The notes beneath the pieces are model-generated. The model saw only the letters and a program-made list of their open reading frames with translations. It had not been told where the DNA came from and did not search any database. From the NCBI GenBank assembly GCA_913057225.1, contig CAJXNT010000004.1:1-64000 (forward strand): a DNA stretch of 64,000 bases, read 5' to 3'. The translations under genes were made by a program, and so were the position numbers. This stretch comes from an uncultured Mycoplasmatota bacterium. Lineage in GTDB: Bacteria; Bacillota_I; Bacilli_A; Izemoplasmatales; Izemoplasmataceae. Below are positions 1-8,756 of this stretch, in pieces (position 1 is the stretch's first letter; every line of letters begins with the position of its first letter).

Positions 1-157
1 ACCCGAACCCGAACCCGAGCCTGAACCTGAGCCAGAGCCCGAACCCGAGCCTGAACCTGAGCCTGAGACTTCCAACAATTTAGGATTATGGATTGGACTT
101 GGATTGGCGGCGGTGGGATTAGCTGCAGGCGCATTCTTAGTCTTAAGAAAAAAATAA
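1..157 (+). CDS. C-terminal end of a Pro-Glu-repeat surface protein (5' truncated)
   Basis: The frame opening at base 2 reads about eleven Pro-Glu dipeptides, a short ETSNN linker, one strongly hydrophobic segment of about 20 residues and an Arg-Lys-Lys tail before TAA at 155-157. That is the architecture of a surface protein whose PE-rich stalk spans the envelope and whose C-terminal helix anchors it. I see no LPXTG sortase motif, so anchoring is probably by the helix alone. The function of the missing N-terminal part is unknown. Because the maltodextrin uptake genes follow directly, a surface polysaccharidase is conceivable, but nothing here shows it. Confidence 0.75.
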   Translation, partial: PEPEPEPEPEPEPEPEPEPEPETSNNLGLWIGLGLAAVGLAAGAFLVLRKK

Positions 158-164
158 TAAATCG

Positions 165-202
165 AATAACACAAAGACGACTATCTTCGTCTTTGTGTTA
201 TT
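165..202 (+). terminator. Intrinsic terminator-like hairpin after the surface protein
   Basis: A perfect 16-bp inverted repeat (165-180 with 187-202) encloses a 6-nt loop. Only three T residues follow, and the start codon of the next gene lies 15 nt further on, so read-through into the binding-protein gene is plausible. Confidence 0.7.
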
Positions 203-217
203 TAAACGAGGAATTAT

Positions 218-1429
218 ATGGTAAAAAAGATGGTCTTAAGTCTCATGATTATTACAACGAGTTTCATCCAAATGGCTTGTGAAAACTCGTCAGAAGATTC
301 AGATAAAATTGTTATATGGCATGATAAAGAAGATGTGATTGCTGAAATTATTGATTCCTCGCTATCAAATGCTTTTCCAGATGTTGAGTTTGAATTGGTT
401 CGGCGTGAATCTCTAACGGAGACGCTTAAGTTGGTGGGAAACAATCCATCCACCGCACCTGATATGTATTTATTTGCTCATGATAAGGTGGGGTTGTTTT
501 CCGAAATTGGAATTTTAGCCCCCATCACAGACTTTATTTCCATTGAAGAATTGGATGACTTTTTTCCATTTACACTGGATGCGGCTACTTATAAAGATGA
601 ATTATACCAACTTCCTTTATACTTCGAGACACTTCTGTTTATGTATAACAAAGATCGTTTAAGTGCGGATGAAGTCCCTACCACTACCAATGAGCTCTTG
701 ACTTATATGAAAGAAAACACTGATGCCCGGCGATATGCGTTTGTGGAACAACACTCAAATGCGTATTATTCGGCCGGTTGGATTCATGGTTTTGGAGGAC
801 GTTTAATGGATGAACTTGGCATGCCTATGCTAGACGATCCCAAAACCATACGTGCATTAGAATATCATCTTGAATTCATCGAATATATGCCGGTGGGTCA
901 GGCGGAATACGCCACCGTCAATACTCTCTTTTATGAGCGACAAGCTAATAGCATAATTGGCGGACCATGGATGGTTCCCACCGCAAGAGAGCGTGGAATT
1001 GATCTTGGGTTTGCGCCGATGCCCATCGTAGATGAGACCGGACTTCCCATTTCTCCTTATGCCGGTATACAGGGAATACATGTGCTTAATGTCGCGATTG
1101 ATACAGAGGAAAAGGCTGCCTTGATGACGGACATTCTTCGGCATCTATTATCTCCAGAAATAAGCATTGAGTTAGCGCTCGCAAGTGGTTCAGCTCCCCC
1201 ACAAAGAAGTGCATATGAGTCGCCTGAGATATCTTCAAACGAGCTTGTGATGGCCATGAGAAATGCTGCAGAAAACGCTATTCCAATGCCTAATGTTCCG
1301 CAAATGGATATCCTTTGGGTCACTGCGAATGACATGCTAGTTAATGTAAACTTACAGGGTGAAGATTTATTAGAAGCCGCCCAAGACGCACAATCTAGAA
1401 CGCTCGACCTAATTGACGCCATGGAGTAA
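218..1429 (+). CDS. Extracellular sugar (maltodextrin-type) binding lipoprotein of an ABC transporter
   Basis: Family 1 solute-binding protein of about 403 residues. A signal peptide ends in a lipobox (FIQMAC) with the lipidated Cys at residue 21, so the mature protein is tethered outside the membrane. The WHD...EIIDSSL start, the DMYLFAHDK hinge region and the IIGGPWMVPTARERGIDLGFAPMP segment are typical of MalE-like maltodextrin binders. It starts the run binding protein-permease-permease-amylase-LacI regulator, which supports linear or cyclic alpha-glucan uptake. The start codon is preceded by GAGGAA. No promoter is obvious between the hairpin at 165-202 and the gene. No ABC ATPase is encoded nearby; a shared MsmX-type ATPase elsewhere is likely. 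Confidence 0.88.
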   Translation: MVKKMVLSLMIITTSFIQMACENSSEDSDKIVIWHDKEDVIAEIIDSSLSNAFPDVEFELVRRESLTETLKLVGNNPSTAPDMYLFAHDKVGLFSEIGILAPITDFISIEELDDFFPFTLDAATYKDELYQLPLYFETLLFMYNKDRLSADEVPTTTNELLTYMKENTDARRYAFVEQHSNAYYSAGWIHGFGGRLMDELGMPMLDDPKTIRALEYHLEFIEYMPVGQAEYATVNTLFYERQANSIIGGPWMVPTARERGIDLGFAPMPIVDETGLPISPYAGIQGIHVLNVAIDTEEKAALMTDILRHLLSPEISIELALASGSAPPQRSAYESPEISSNELVMAMRNAAENAIPMPNVPQMDILWVTANDMLVNVNLQGEDLLEAAQDAQSRTLDLIDAME

Positions 1430-1432
1430 AAA

Positions 1433-2320
1433 ATGCAAAAAAAATGGATTCCATATTTGAATAGTGTCCCGGCTTTAACACTGGTTGGACTGATCATATT
1501 ATTCCCGATTGGCTACACCATTTATATTTCTCTTACCAATATGAACATTTTTAATTGGTTTGAATTTGAGTTTGTCGGGGGTATTAACTATCAGCGAGCA
1601 TTATTTGTCCTGGATTCTGGATTTTTGAGAGCAGTCTTTATCACACTACTCTGGACCATTATTAATATGGGTTTCCAATTGTTAATTGCTTTTGTTATCG
1701 CTAGTTTATTAAATCATCCAGACATTCAATTCAAAGGGATTTATAAAACGTTACTGTTAATTCCATGGGCCATCCCTGGTTATGTCTCTATATTAATCTG
1801 GCGGACGGGCATGTTTAATACTCAGTTTGGTGTTTTAAATCAATGGTTGCAAGCATTGGGCTTTGGACCCATTCAGTGGCTTAGTTCTGAGTTTATGGCT
1901 TTTTCCAGTATGTTGGTGGTCAATTTGTGGTTGGCACTTCCTTTCATGATTATGATCATGGACGGCGCTTTACAAAGTATTGATAAATCATATTACGAAG
2001 CCCTTGAGCTGGATTCATCATCGAAGATAAAAAAAGCCACGTTTGTGACCATTCCATTAATAAGACCTGCCATTACACCAGCGGTCATCATCACACTATT
2101 CACAACTTTCAAACAGTTTGATGTGTTTTATTTGATGATTTTACAGCCGGGTCAACGAACTGGTGCTAATCTTCAAACCATAATCACATATGCTTATGAA
2201 AATGCCTTCATTACCAACAATTACGGATATTCCTCTGCAATTTCTGTGATTATTTTCTTACTGCTGGTTGGGTTTGTTTTAGGGACCAATAAAGAATTGA
2301 GGCGAGAGAAACATGACTAA
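1433..2320 (+). CDS. ABC sugar permease, MalF-like
   Basis: Integral membrane permease of about 295 residues with roughly six hydrophobic segments. It has the cytoplasmic EAA loop (YEALELDSSSKIKKATFVTI region) that contacts the ATPase. It is the first of two permeases for the binding lipoprotein just upstream (3-nt gap), and its end overlaps the next permease by 8 nt, indicating translational coupling. It resembles maltose/maltodextrin MalF but lacks the large periplasmic P2 insertion of the Escherichia coli protein, as is usual in Gram-positive lineages. The exact glucan transported is inferred from the neighbouring GH13 enzyme. Confidence 0.9.
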   Translation: MQKKWIPYLNSVPALTLVGLIILFPIGYTIYISLTNMNIFNWFEFEFVGGINYQRALFVLDSGFLRAVFITLLWTIINMGFQLLIAFVIASLLNHPDIQFKGIYKTLLLIPWAIPGYVSILIWRTGMFNTQFGVLNQWLQALGFGPIQWLSSEFMAFSSMLVVNLWLALPFMIMIMDGALQSIDKSYYEALELDSSSKIKKATFVTIPLIRPAITPAVIITLFTTFKQFDVFYLMILQPGQRTGANLQTIITYAYENAFITNNYGYSSAISVIIFLLLVGFVLGTNKELRREKHD

Positions 2321-3164
2321 AAAACGATGGCAGAAAGTCCGGAATCGGATATTATTACATGTTTTTTTCTTGGGGGTAATCTCTCTTACACTCATCCCAA
2401 TATTTTATGCGCTTACCATCTCTTTGAGTGGAAGTAACGCATTGCTTTCGAGTGAATTTTCTTTTTTCCCAACCCGTTTTACATGGGAAAACTATCAACG
2501 ACTCTTTGCAGAGGAACCGCTCATTCTTTGGTTCTCAAATACTGTCATATTAGCCATCGCCACACTTACTTTGGCACTCTCATTTGCCATTCCTTCAGCC
2601 TATGTTTTATCTCGTTTAAGATTTAAAGGGCGTTTTAGTATCTTCAGAGGCTTGATTTTACTCAATGCATTTCCAGCTATTTTATCGATGTTTGCAATAT
2701 ATCGCCTTTTTTCTAACGGCCCCATATCCCTTATCAATACTCGACTCGGGTTAACGCTAATTTATGCCGGTACCATGGTCATGTTTGCCATTTTGAACCT
2801 TAAAGGGTACTTTGATACCATTCCCCGAGAAATTGAGGATGCAGCGCGGATTGATGGCGCCAGCGAATGGCATGTAATCTCTCGAATTGTTTTGCCTTTG
2901 GCTAAACCTGCCATGGTGGTTACGAGTGTGCTAATTCTCATTTTTGTTTGGAATGAGTATATCTTTGCCGTGACATTTATGACCGGAGCAGAAAATTACA
3001 CACTAGCGGCCGGGCTGTTTAGTCTTCAAGCGGGAGAAATCAGTGGATCATGGCCTTTATTCACCGCTGCAGCTCTCCTGACAAGTCTTCCCGTTCTCAT
3101 CGTATTTTTGTTCATTCAAAAATACATGGTCTCTGGATTAACTGTGGGAGGGGTCAAAGGATAA
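2313..3164 (+). CDS. ABC sugar permease, MalG-like
   Basis: Second permease subunit, 283 residues, about six transmembrane helices. The EAA motif region reads EIEDAARIDGASEWHVISRIVLP, the conserved coupling helix of the MalG/CUT1 class. It ends in VGGVKG, similar to many MalG C-termini. It overlaps the previous permease by 8 nt, and its TAA stop shares one base with the ATG of the following amylase gene (TAATG). It is expected to form the heterodimeric channel with the gene at 1433 and to need an ATPase encoded elsewhere. Confidence 0.9.
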   Translation: MTKKRWQKVRNRILLHVFFLGVISLTLIPIFYALTISLSGSNALLSSEFSFFPTRFTWENYQRLFAEEPLILWFSNTVILAIATLTLALSFAIPSAYVLSRLRFKGRFSIFRGLILLNAFPAILSMFAIYRLFSNGPISLINTRLGLTLIYAGTMVMFAILNLKGYFDTIPREIEDAARIDGASEWHVISRIVLPLAKPAMVVTSVLILIFVWNEYIFAVTFMTGAENYTLAAGLFSLQAGEISGSWPLFTAAALLTSLPVLIVFLFIQKYMVSGLTVGGVKG

Positions 3165-4858
3165 TGAATCGTGCAGCCATACACCATGAACCTTTAAGTC
3201 ATCTCGCCTTTGCAGCTGACCAAAGTACATTAGTTTTTCGTTTAATTACGGCCAAAGAAGATAAATTAGATGTTTTTTTTCGTTATGGGGATACCGCCTT
3301 CCAAGGGCATCCTGTGCCATTTGAAAGCATCCCTATGGCGGACATTGCTGAAACACAAAATCATCGGATTTTTGAATGTCAGTTAAGTAATTCGTTCCCA
3401 CGCTTGGTATACTATTTCGAAATTCAAGAAGGGGCGACTAAGACTTATTATTATGCCGATCACTTTCACGATACTTTATCGTCGCTTAGGAATGATTTTT
3501 TCAAGTATCCCTATCATCAAATTAGCGATGTTATTTCTATCCCTAAATGGTATCAAGAGAGTGTTGTTTATAATATTTTCCCCGATAGTTTTACCGGATC
3601 ATTGTCTCTTTCTAAAGATTGTGAAAACGAAACGCGCCAGAGACATGGTGGGACTTTAAAAGCCATTCTAGAGCGTTTAGATTATATTGAAGAATTAGGA
3701 ATTACGTGCATTTATCTGAATCCTATATTTAGAGCCGGTGAATATCATAAATATGACACCACTGACTACTTTGAGATTGATCCTTGTTTTGGCACTAAAG
3801 AAGACTTTAGGACACTGGTTGATGCCCTGCATGCCCGTGGTATGGCGATAGTCCTTGATGGAGTATTCAATCATGTGGGACATTCCTTTGCTCCATTTAA
3901 AGCTTGGCTTAAAGACCCTACTGGGCAATATAAGGATTGGTTTTTCCCACTGCAAAATGACATCTACTATCCAGATGAAAGCACGCCTCAAGCTTTACCT
4001 TATGCCAGTTTTGGCTACGAGCGCCATATGCCTAAAATTAATGTGGCTCACCCGGATGTCCAAGCTTACTTTTTAAATGTGGCCAGATACTGGATGGAAA
4101 CTTTTTCTATAGATGGCTGGCGATTGGATGTGGCGGATGAAGCTCATTATAATTTTTGGCGAAAATTTCGTGCGACCGTGAAATCCATAAATCCTGAAGC
4201 GATATTAATTGCAGAAAACTGGCAGACATCTCGTGGGTATTTAGACGGCAGCACATTTGATGGCTTGATGAATTATGATTTAATGAATCACATAAAGGCA
4301 TTTTGGGCCAGCCAAACCCTGACCGCACAGCAGTTTGGTGAACGATTACATTATCAGCTCACACGCTATCGCACAATGCATACTCAATCGCAACTCAATT
4401 TTCTCAATTCGCATGATGTTCCAAGGCTATTCTCATTGATTGATCACCGTCTCGAATTAATGGCCCAAGCATTGGTGTTCCTATTTACATTCACGGGGGT
4501 TCCGATGATCTATTATGGCGATGAAATACCTTTGGGTGGCCTCTCTGAGGATGAATATCGTCAAGCGATGCCCAGCAATACTCAAGCACAATTTTATGAC
4601 CTCATTAAATGGTTGGCGAACCATCGGAAAAAACACCCCGAATGGGTATATGGAAGATTTAATGTACTCCCTCACGACTCAAAAGATATGCTGATTTATT
4701 CAAAGACGCTGAACTCCGAAAAAGTAATTGTGATGATCAATCGCAGTGCAGAAACTCAACCCATTCCTGACTTTAAAGGCACCGAGTTAATTTCAAAACA
4801 TTCTAAAGCAACTTCAATGGGGCCTTATGGTTACATCATCTTACACCAAGGAGACTAA
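3164..4858 (+). CDS. GH13 alpha-glucosidase (cyclomaltodextrinase/neopullulanase-type)
   Basis: Cytoplasmic family 13 glycoside hydrolase of 564 residues. Residues ~1-125 form an N-terminal beta-sandwich like that of subfamily GH13_20 enzymes; the catalytic barrel follows. Visible motifs are DGVFNHVG (region I), GWRLDVADE with nucleophile Asp322, AENW with acid/base Glu351, and NSHDVPR with Asp418. No signal peptide is present, so it should open and cleave imported maltodextrins or cyclodextrins inside the cell. An upstream in-frame ATG at 3050 exists, but ATG 3164 overlaps the permease stop (TAATG) and gives the family's normal start. Cyclomaltodextrinase, neopullulanase and maltogenic amylase cannot be told apart here. 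Confidence 0.88.
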   Translation: MNRAAIHHEPLSHLAFAADQSTLVFRLITAKEDKLDVFFRYGDTAFQGHPVPFESIPMADIAETQNHRIFECQLSNSFPRLVYYFEIQEGATKTYYYADHFHDTLSSLRNDFFKYPYHQISDVISIPKWYQESVVYNIFPDSFTGSLSLSKDCENETRQRHGGTLKAILERLDYIEELGITCIYLNPIFRAGEYHKYDTTDYFEIDPCFGTKEDFRTLVDALHARGMAIVLDGVFNHVGHSFAPFKAWLKDPTGQYKDWFFPLQNDIYYPDESTPQALPYASFGYERHMPKINVAHPDVQAYFLNVARYWMETFSIDGWRLDVADEAHYNFWRKFRATVKSINPEAILIAENWQTSRGYLDGSTFDGLMNYDLMNHIKAFWASQTLTAQQFGERLHYQLTRYRTMHTQSQLNFLNSHDVPRLFSLIDHRLELMAQALVFLFTFTGVPMIYYGDEIPLGGLSEDEYRQAMPSNTQAQFYDLIKWLANHRKKHPEWVYGRFNVLPHDSKDMLIYSKTLNSEKVIVMINRSAETQPIPDFKGTELISKHSKATSMGPYGYIILHQGD

Positions 4859-5875
4859 ATGGAAGTTACCATCAAAGATGTCGCACGGAAAGCCGAAACC
4901 TCTATTTCTACAGTGTCAAGGGTTATCAATAAAGGCCCCTACATCTCAAAAGAAATGGCTAAACGTGTGAACCGTGCAATTAAAGAACTCAACTACACCC
5001 CCAATGTGAGAGGGCGAAATTTAGCACGGAAAAAAACAGGCATCGTGGCTTTTTTTACGCGAAGTGATGCCTCCACAGCGTTCATCAATCCTCACCTGTA
5101 TGCCATCATGGATGGAGTTCAGAGTGCATTGGCAAAAAAACAATACACCATGACGTATGTCGGCTATGAACAGCCAACACTAGCCAATCTGAAAGAGGTA
5201 ATCAGCTCAAAAAGTATTGACGCCATCATACTCCACGCGTCTGCATTGACTAAGGGAATGGCTGACTATCTTATTGAGTCAAAAATCCCTCACACCATTA
5301 TTGGTGTCCCCCCTTTTCCAAGCAATGCTTGTTGGGTCGATAATAACAACATTTTATCTGGTGAACTTGCGGCTAGACATTTATATAACATTCACAAAAA
5401 GCAAATTGGTTTTTTAGGTGGACAATTTCGTGATTACATTTCAGAGGTACGATTGCAAGGCGTTCAAAAAGAGCTCAAAAAACATTCTATGTTTGTTCCA
5501 GAGTCTTGGATTTTCAACACCCACTCCGATCACAATGAAGCCAAAGAAACAGTGCTTGATTTATATCAAAAAGGTGGTCGATTACCAAACGGACTCATTT
5601 GTGCGAATAACGCGATTGCATTGGGAGCACTTCAAGCCCTGAAAATCCTTAATGTCAAGATTCCTGAAGAAGTGGCAGTAATTACCTTTGATGATTATCC
5701 TTATGCAACCATTACAGATCCGATGACAACCACAATCACCATAGATGTGCACGACTTGGGGTATCAAGCTGGACGCTTAGTCGTTGAAAAAATTCAAAAA
5801 CCTGAATACCACTTTCAAACATACATGACCATTCCTACCCTGAACATCAGAAAATCTACCTTGCAAACTCATTAA
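4859..5875 (+). CDS. LacI-family transcriptional regulator of the maltodextrin operon
   Basis: 338-residue LacI/GalR protein. The N-terminal helix-turn-helix (TIKDVARKAETSISTVSRVIN) and hinge helix are followed by a periplasmic-binding-protein-like effector domain with the usual FDDYPYA segment near residue 280. The ATG directly follows the stop of the GH13 gene, so it is co-transcribed and probably autoregulates the operon in response to a maltose-related sugar (inference from context; compare MalR/MdxR). An intrinsic terminator lies 47 nt downstream, closing the operon. Confidence 0.88.
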   Translation: MEVTIKDVARKAETSISTVSRVINKGPYISKEMAKRVNRAIKELNYTPNVRGRNLARKKTGIVAFFTRSDASTAFINPHLYAIMDGVQSALAKKQYTMTYVGYEQPTLANLKEVISSKSIDAIILHASALTKGMADYLIESKIPHTIIGVPPFPSNACWVDNNNILSGELAARHLYNIHKKQIGFLGGQFRDYISEVRLQGVQKELKKHSMFVPESWIFNTHSDHNEAKETVLDLYQKGGRLPNGLICANNAIALGALQALKILNVKIPEEVAVITFDDYPYATITDPMTTTITIDVHDLGYQAGRLVVEKIQKPEYHFQTYMTIPTLNIRKSTLQTH

Positions 5876-5921
5876 TCATTAGAACTCATTCCAATTTCAG
5901 CAAAATTCAAATTTTGAAAAT

Positions 5922-5965
5922 AAAAACACCTCCTTATAGGCATTCCAAGCATGGAGGTGTTTTTT
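5922..5965 (+). terminator. Intrinsic terminator of the maltodextrin operon
   Basis: A 12-bp stem (5922-5933 with 5953-5964) of AAAAACACCTCC type is capped by a 19-nt loop and ends in a T-run. Confidence 0.85.
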
Positions 5966-5987
5966 AATACTCTCAGAATCTTCATAA

Positions 5988-6119
5988 ATTAAGTTCGTTT
6001 TTCGCAATGGTTTTGGGGAGATATGGAACGAGTCCCAAGATGACCACCTGTTCCCACAAATCGCGCGATTGGATTTAGAGCCCTATGAGGTGCGCGTGTT
6101 CACCAAAGATACGCCTTAA
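5988..6119 (+). pseudogene. Fossil C-terminus of a sugar-metabolising enzyme
   Basis: Between the terminator and the next gene, one frame is open for 43 codons after a TAA at 5985 and ends at TAA 6117-6119. It has no start codon or ribosome site. The peptide contains FPQIARLDLEPYEVRVFTK; the LEPYEVRVF segment resembles the C-terminal beta-domain signature (L-x-P-Y-E-x-x-V) of alpha-amylase-superfamily enzymes. I read it as the last exon-like scrap of a deleted glycosidase or related gene next to the surviving maltodextrin operon. The family assignment rests on this short match only. Confidence 0.5.
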
Positions 6120-6143
6120 AACTTAACAGCCTTTAACACAGTC

Positions 6144-6175
6144 TTGACGCACGATTGATTCAGTTTTTGTATACT
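6144..6175 (+). promoter_or_regulatory. Probable promoter giving a leaderless or near-leaderless mRNA
   Basis: A good -10 hexamer TATACT lies at 6170-6175, with TTGACG at 6144-6149 (20-nt spacer, longer than ideal). The ATG of the DUF368 gene is at 6183, so transcription would begin at or next to the start codon. No Shine-Dalgarno sequence precedes the ATG. Confidence 0.5.
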
Positions 6176-6182
6176 TTTCACG

Positions 6183-7043
6183 ATGAAAATCACATCGTCT
6201 GAACTTCGAAATCTTGTCATCCTTGGCGTGTTACTTGGGGGCGCAGGGCTCGTGCCTGGATTTTCCAGCGGAACCCTGGCTTTTGTGACCGGCTTATATG
6301 GCTTGCTCATTGCCACATTTTCCAACGTATTTACGGCCCCTAAATCGATTGAGTCATGGGTAAAATTGACAATTTTAGTGACATCCATGGCCCTTGGAGC
6401 CTTCATCATCTCCATACCGCTCAACGTCTTACTCGACCAATTTGAAGCGCCACTCATGTGGGTGTTTACCGGGTTTATACTGGCATCCATCATTCCCATT
6501 TCTAGAGAAATTAAGCGTTTAGCAGATTCGCCAAAAATGCTCAATCTATCGCGTTTTCTTACGGTCTTAACGGTTGTTTTGCTCACCAGCGCCATCCTCT
6601 CTTTGGAACTCACGGAAGATACCACGCTCAGTCTCACTGGGCGCGGTATCTTTTTTTTGAGTGCATTTTTTGCCTCCCTGGCTGGGTTACTCCCTGGAAT
6701 ATCCGGATCGGTGGTGTGGATTGGTATGGGTCAATACAGCCGGTATTTAACCGCCATTGAAACATTGGTCTGGAGCGATTTAATGCTTTTTGTCATCGCA
6801 ACACTCATTGGATATGTTCTGTTTGCACGCCTGATTGAATCATTACTGAAAAAACATCCCCTCATGACGTATGCCATGTTACTTGGGTTAACGCTTTCCA
6901 GTGTGCTTTGGATTGTGCAGATTGAGTGGACGTGGTCAATCACTGAATGGGTCCTTAATGTGATGATTCCCTTCGTCTTAGGATATGGACTCATGTTTGG
7001 GTTGTACCAAAAAATAATACCGATGAAAAAGGAGAGTGTATGA
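6183..7043 (+). CDS. DUF368 membrane protein (PopT-type polyprenyl-phosphate translocase family)
   Basis: 286-residue polytopic membrane protein with about eight hydrophobic helices. The two repeated signatures GGAGLVPGFSSGTLAF (residues ~18-33) and LAGLLPGISGSVVWIGMGQY (residues ~160-180) are diagnostic of DUF368. Members of this family, such as Vibrio cholerae PopT, have been reported to return undecaprenyl phosphate across the membrane for reuse as the lipid carrier of envelope glycan synthesis. Its stop overlaps the ATG of the downstream glycosyltransferase fusion (ATGA), so the two are translationally coupled and probably act in the same envelope-lipid process (inference). Confidence 0.82.
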   Translation: MKITSSELRNLVILGVLLGGAGLVPGFSSGTLAFVTGLYGLLIATFSNVFTAPKSIESWVKLTILVTSMALGAFIISIPLNVLLDQFEAPLMWVFTGFILASIIPISREIKRLADSPKMLNLSRFLTVLTVVLLTSAILSLELTEDTTLSLTGRGIFFLSAFFASLAGLLPGISGSVVWIGMGQYSRYLTAIETLVWSDLMLFVIATLIGYVLFARLIESLLKKHPLMTYAMLLGLTLSSVLWIVQIEWTWSITEWVLNVMIPFVLGYGLMFGLYQKIIPMKKESV

Positions 7044-8719
7044 TTTATCAAAGTCATGTTCGCATCGCCGAAGTCATCTATGATACCTTAGCCGCCGAAG
7101 ATCATGTATGGATATCAAAGCGCGCCTTCATCAGAGGGGCCAATGCGCCCGACGCCTTTAATTACCGGTTTAAAGGCAAACACATCCTCGATCAATCGAT
7201 GGAATTTTTTTCGGGATTGATTGATGAAGTATTGGACGGATATAAACCCAGACATTATCTGGGCCATTTACTGGGCGAAGTCATGCATTTCATTGCCGAT
7301 TATGCCTGCAGTTTCCACGCAAATCCCAATTTCAATACGATGTATGTCCATCCGGTGCATCTCATGTATGAAATCAAATTACACCGGATGCTGAAAAAAA
7401 TGCCGGTGACCATCACACCGTTAGAATCCATGCGCCTCGATACCATCGTGAGTGACCTCGTTGATTACACGTTGTTGAATCATTTAGGCAACGCGACCCC
7501 GAGACAAAACATCATGGATGCATACAACCTTTCTTACACCATTTTTCACCTGATCTTTAACGCCTACAAAGAAAGAAACATCCATCAAACGCGGAAAACC
7601 CCCCTTAAAATCGCCATCTTTACCGATACATTTTTACCGCAGATTAACGGGGTTTCAAATACGCTCTATGAATACGCCAAATACTTAGAATCCAACAACG
7701 TTCAATACATGATGTTATCCCCTGAAGTCGATAAAGACGATCCCCAACATCCATTTGTCAAACGGTTAAAATCGATCAAGTTTTGGTTTTACAAAGAAGC
7801 CCGCGTGGTCTTCATGCGCAAGAAAAAAGTCTTCAACGCCCTCGATGAATTCGATCCCAACATCATCCATGTGATGACCGAATTTGGCGTCGGTCGCATT
7901 GGGGTGAAATACGCCGAAAAAAGGCACATCCCTTTAGTCAGTAACTATTCCAGTCATTTTGCCCTCTTCTTAAAACACTTAAAACTAGGTCTCTTTGTCC
8001 GGCCCCTCGAGTGGTATTTATCGCAGTTCCATCAAAAATCCCATATCACCACCACCCCCTCGCTCGATGCCAAAGAACTTTTACAAACCAAAATGGGGGT
8101 GTCTAACGTCCATATTTTCAGTCGGGGCATCGACACCCAAAAATTCACCCCCGCGAAACGGTCTTTATCGCTCAGAAAATCATGGAATGCGGAACAAAAA
8201 ACAGTCTATCTATGCGTTTCACGGATTGCGGGAGAAAAAAATTTAGACTTAGCGTTTGAGAGTTTTCAAGCGATGGATGCCACCGCCAAACAAAATTCAC
8301 TGCTTGTCATCACCGGGGATGGCCCGTTCCTTGATCACTATCAAAAAAAATACCCATGGGCCGTTTTTACCGGCTATCAAACGGGCGATGATCTCGCGAC
8401 CATCTATGCCAGTGCCGATATCTTTGTGTTTCCCTCTCCCACCGAAACGCTCGGAAATGTTGTCTTAGAAGCACAAGCCTCAGGCTGTCCACCGATTGTG
8501 GTCAATCGGGGAGGGGTCTTGATGAATGTCGACCATGAAATCAATGGCCTCATCACCGACATCAATGCCCCTCATACTTTTAAAGAAGCGATGGAACGCT
8601 TGTACCATGACCAAGCACTGCGCTTTAAACTGAAAGAACATTCCGTAAAAGCTTCCAAAACCAAATCATGGCCGCGTGTATTTAACGACTTAATCAATGT
8701 GTACCAAACCCTCATTTAA
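7040..8719 (+). CDS. Fusion of a Zn-dependent phospholipase C-like domain and a GT4 glycosyltransferase
   Basis: 559 residues with two clear halves. Residues 1-~180 resemble the zinc-dependent phospholipase C/PLPC fold: an all-helical segment with His48, His72/His76, the HFIADYACSFH block (His83, Asp87, His93) and a later YEIKLH, spaced like metal ligands. From ~188 a GT-B glycosyltransferase family 4 domain begins with IAIFTDTFLPQINGVSNT and ends with the E-x7-E nucleotide-sugar motif in ETLGNVVLEAQASG. The GT half resembles glycolipid synthases of the diglyceride-glucosyltransferase type. A phospholipase half producing diacylglycerol and a transferase half glycosylating it would make chemical sense, but this is inference. 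No signal peptide; ATGA-coupled to the DUF368 gene. Confidence 0.78.
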   Translation: MIYQSHVRIAEVIYDTLAAEDHVWISKRAFIRGANAPDAFNYRFKGKHILDQSMEFFSGLIDEVLDGYKPRHYLGHLLGEVMHFIADYACSFHANPNFNTMYVHPVHLMYEIKLHRMLKKMPVTITPLESMRLDTIVSDLVDYTLLNHLGNATPRQNIMDAYNLSYTIFHLIFNAYKERNIHQTRKTPLKIAIFTDTFLPQINGVSNTLYEYAKYLESNNVQYMMLSPEVDKDDPQHPFVKRLKSIKFWFYKEARVVFMRKKKVFNALDEFDPNIIHVMTEFGVGRIGVKYAEKRHIPLVSNYSSHFALFLKHLKLGLFVRPLEWYLSQFHQKSHITTTPSLDAKELLQTKMGVSNVHIFSRGIDTQKFTPAKRSLSLRKSWNAEQKTVYLCVSRIAGEKNLDLAFESFQAMDATAKQNSLLVITGDGPFLDHYQKKYPWAVFTGYQTGDDLATIYASADIFVFPSPTETLGNVVLEAQASGCPPIVVNRGGVLMNVDHEINGLITDINAPHTFKEAMERLYHDQALRFKLKEHSVKASKTKSWPRVFNDLINVYQTLI

Positions 8720-8724
8720 GGATT

Positions 8725-8756
8725 AAAAAAAACGATGCTCAGTGCATCGTTTTTTA
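8725..8756. terminator. Bidirectional intrinsic terminator
   Basis: CGATGC (8733-8738) pairs with GCATCG (8744-8749), flanked by A-run and T-run. It serves the fusion gene on + and overlaps the stop of the convergent minus-strand gene. Confidence 0.85.

Noticed and set aside
1-157. LPXTG sortase substrate
   Set aside because: The segment before the hydrophobic helix reads ETSNN, with no LPXTG-like motif.
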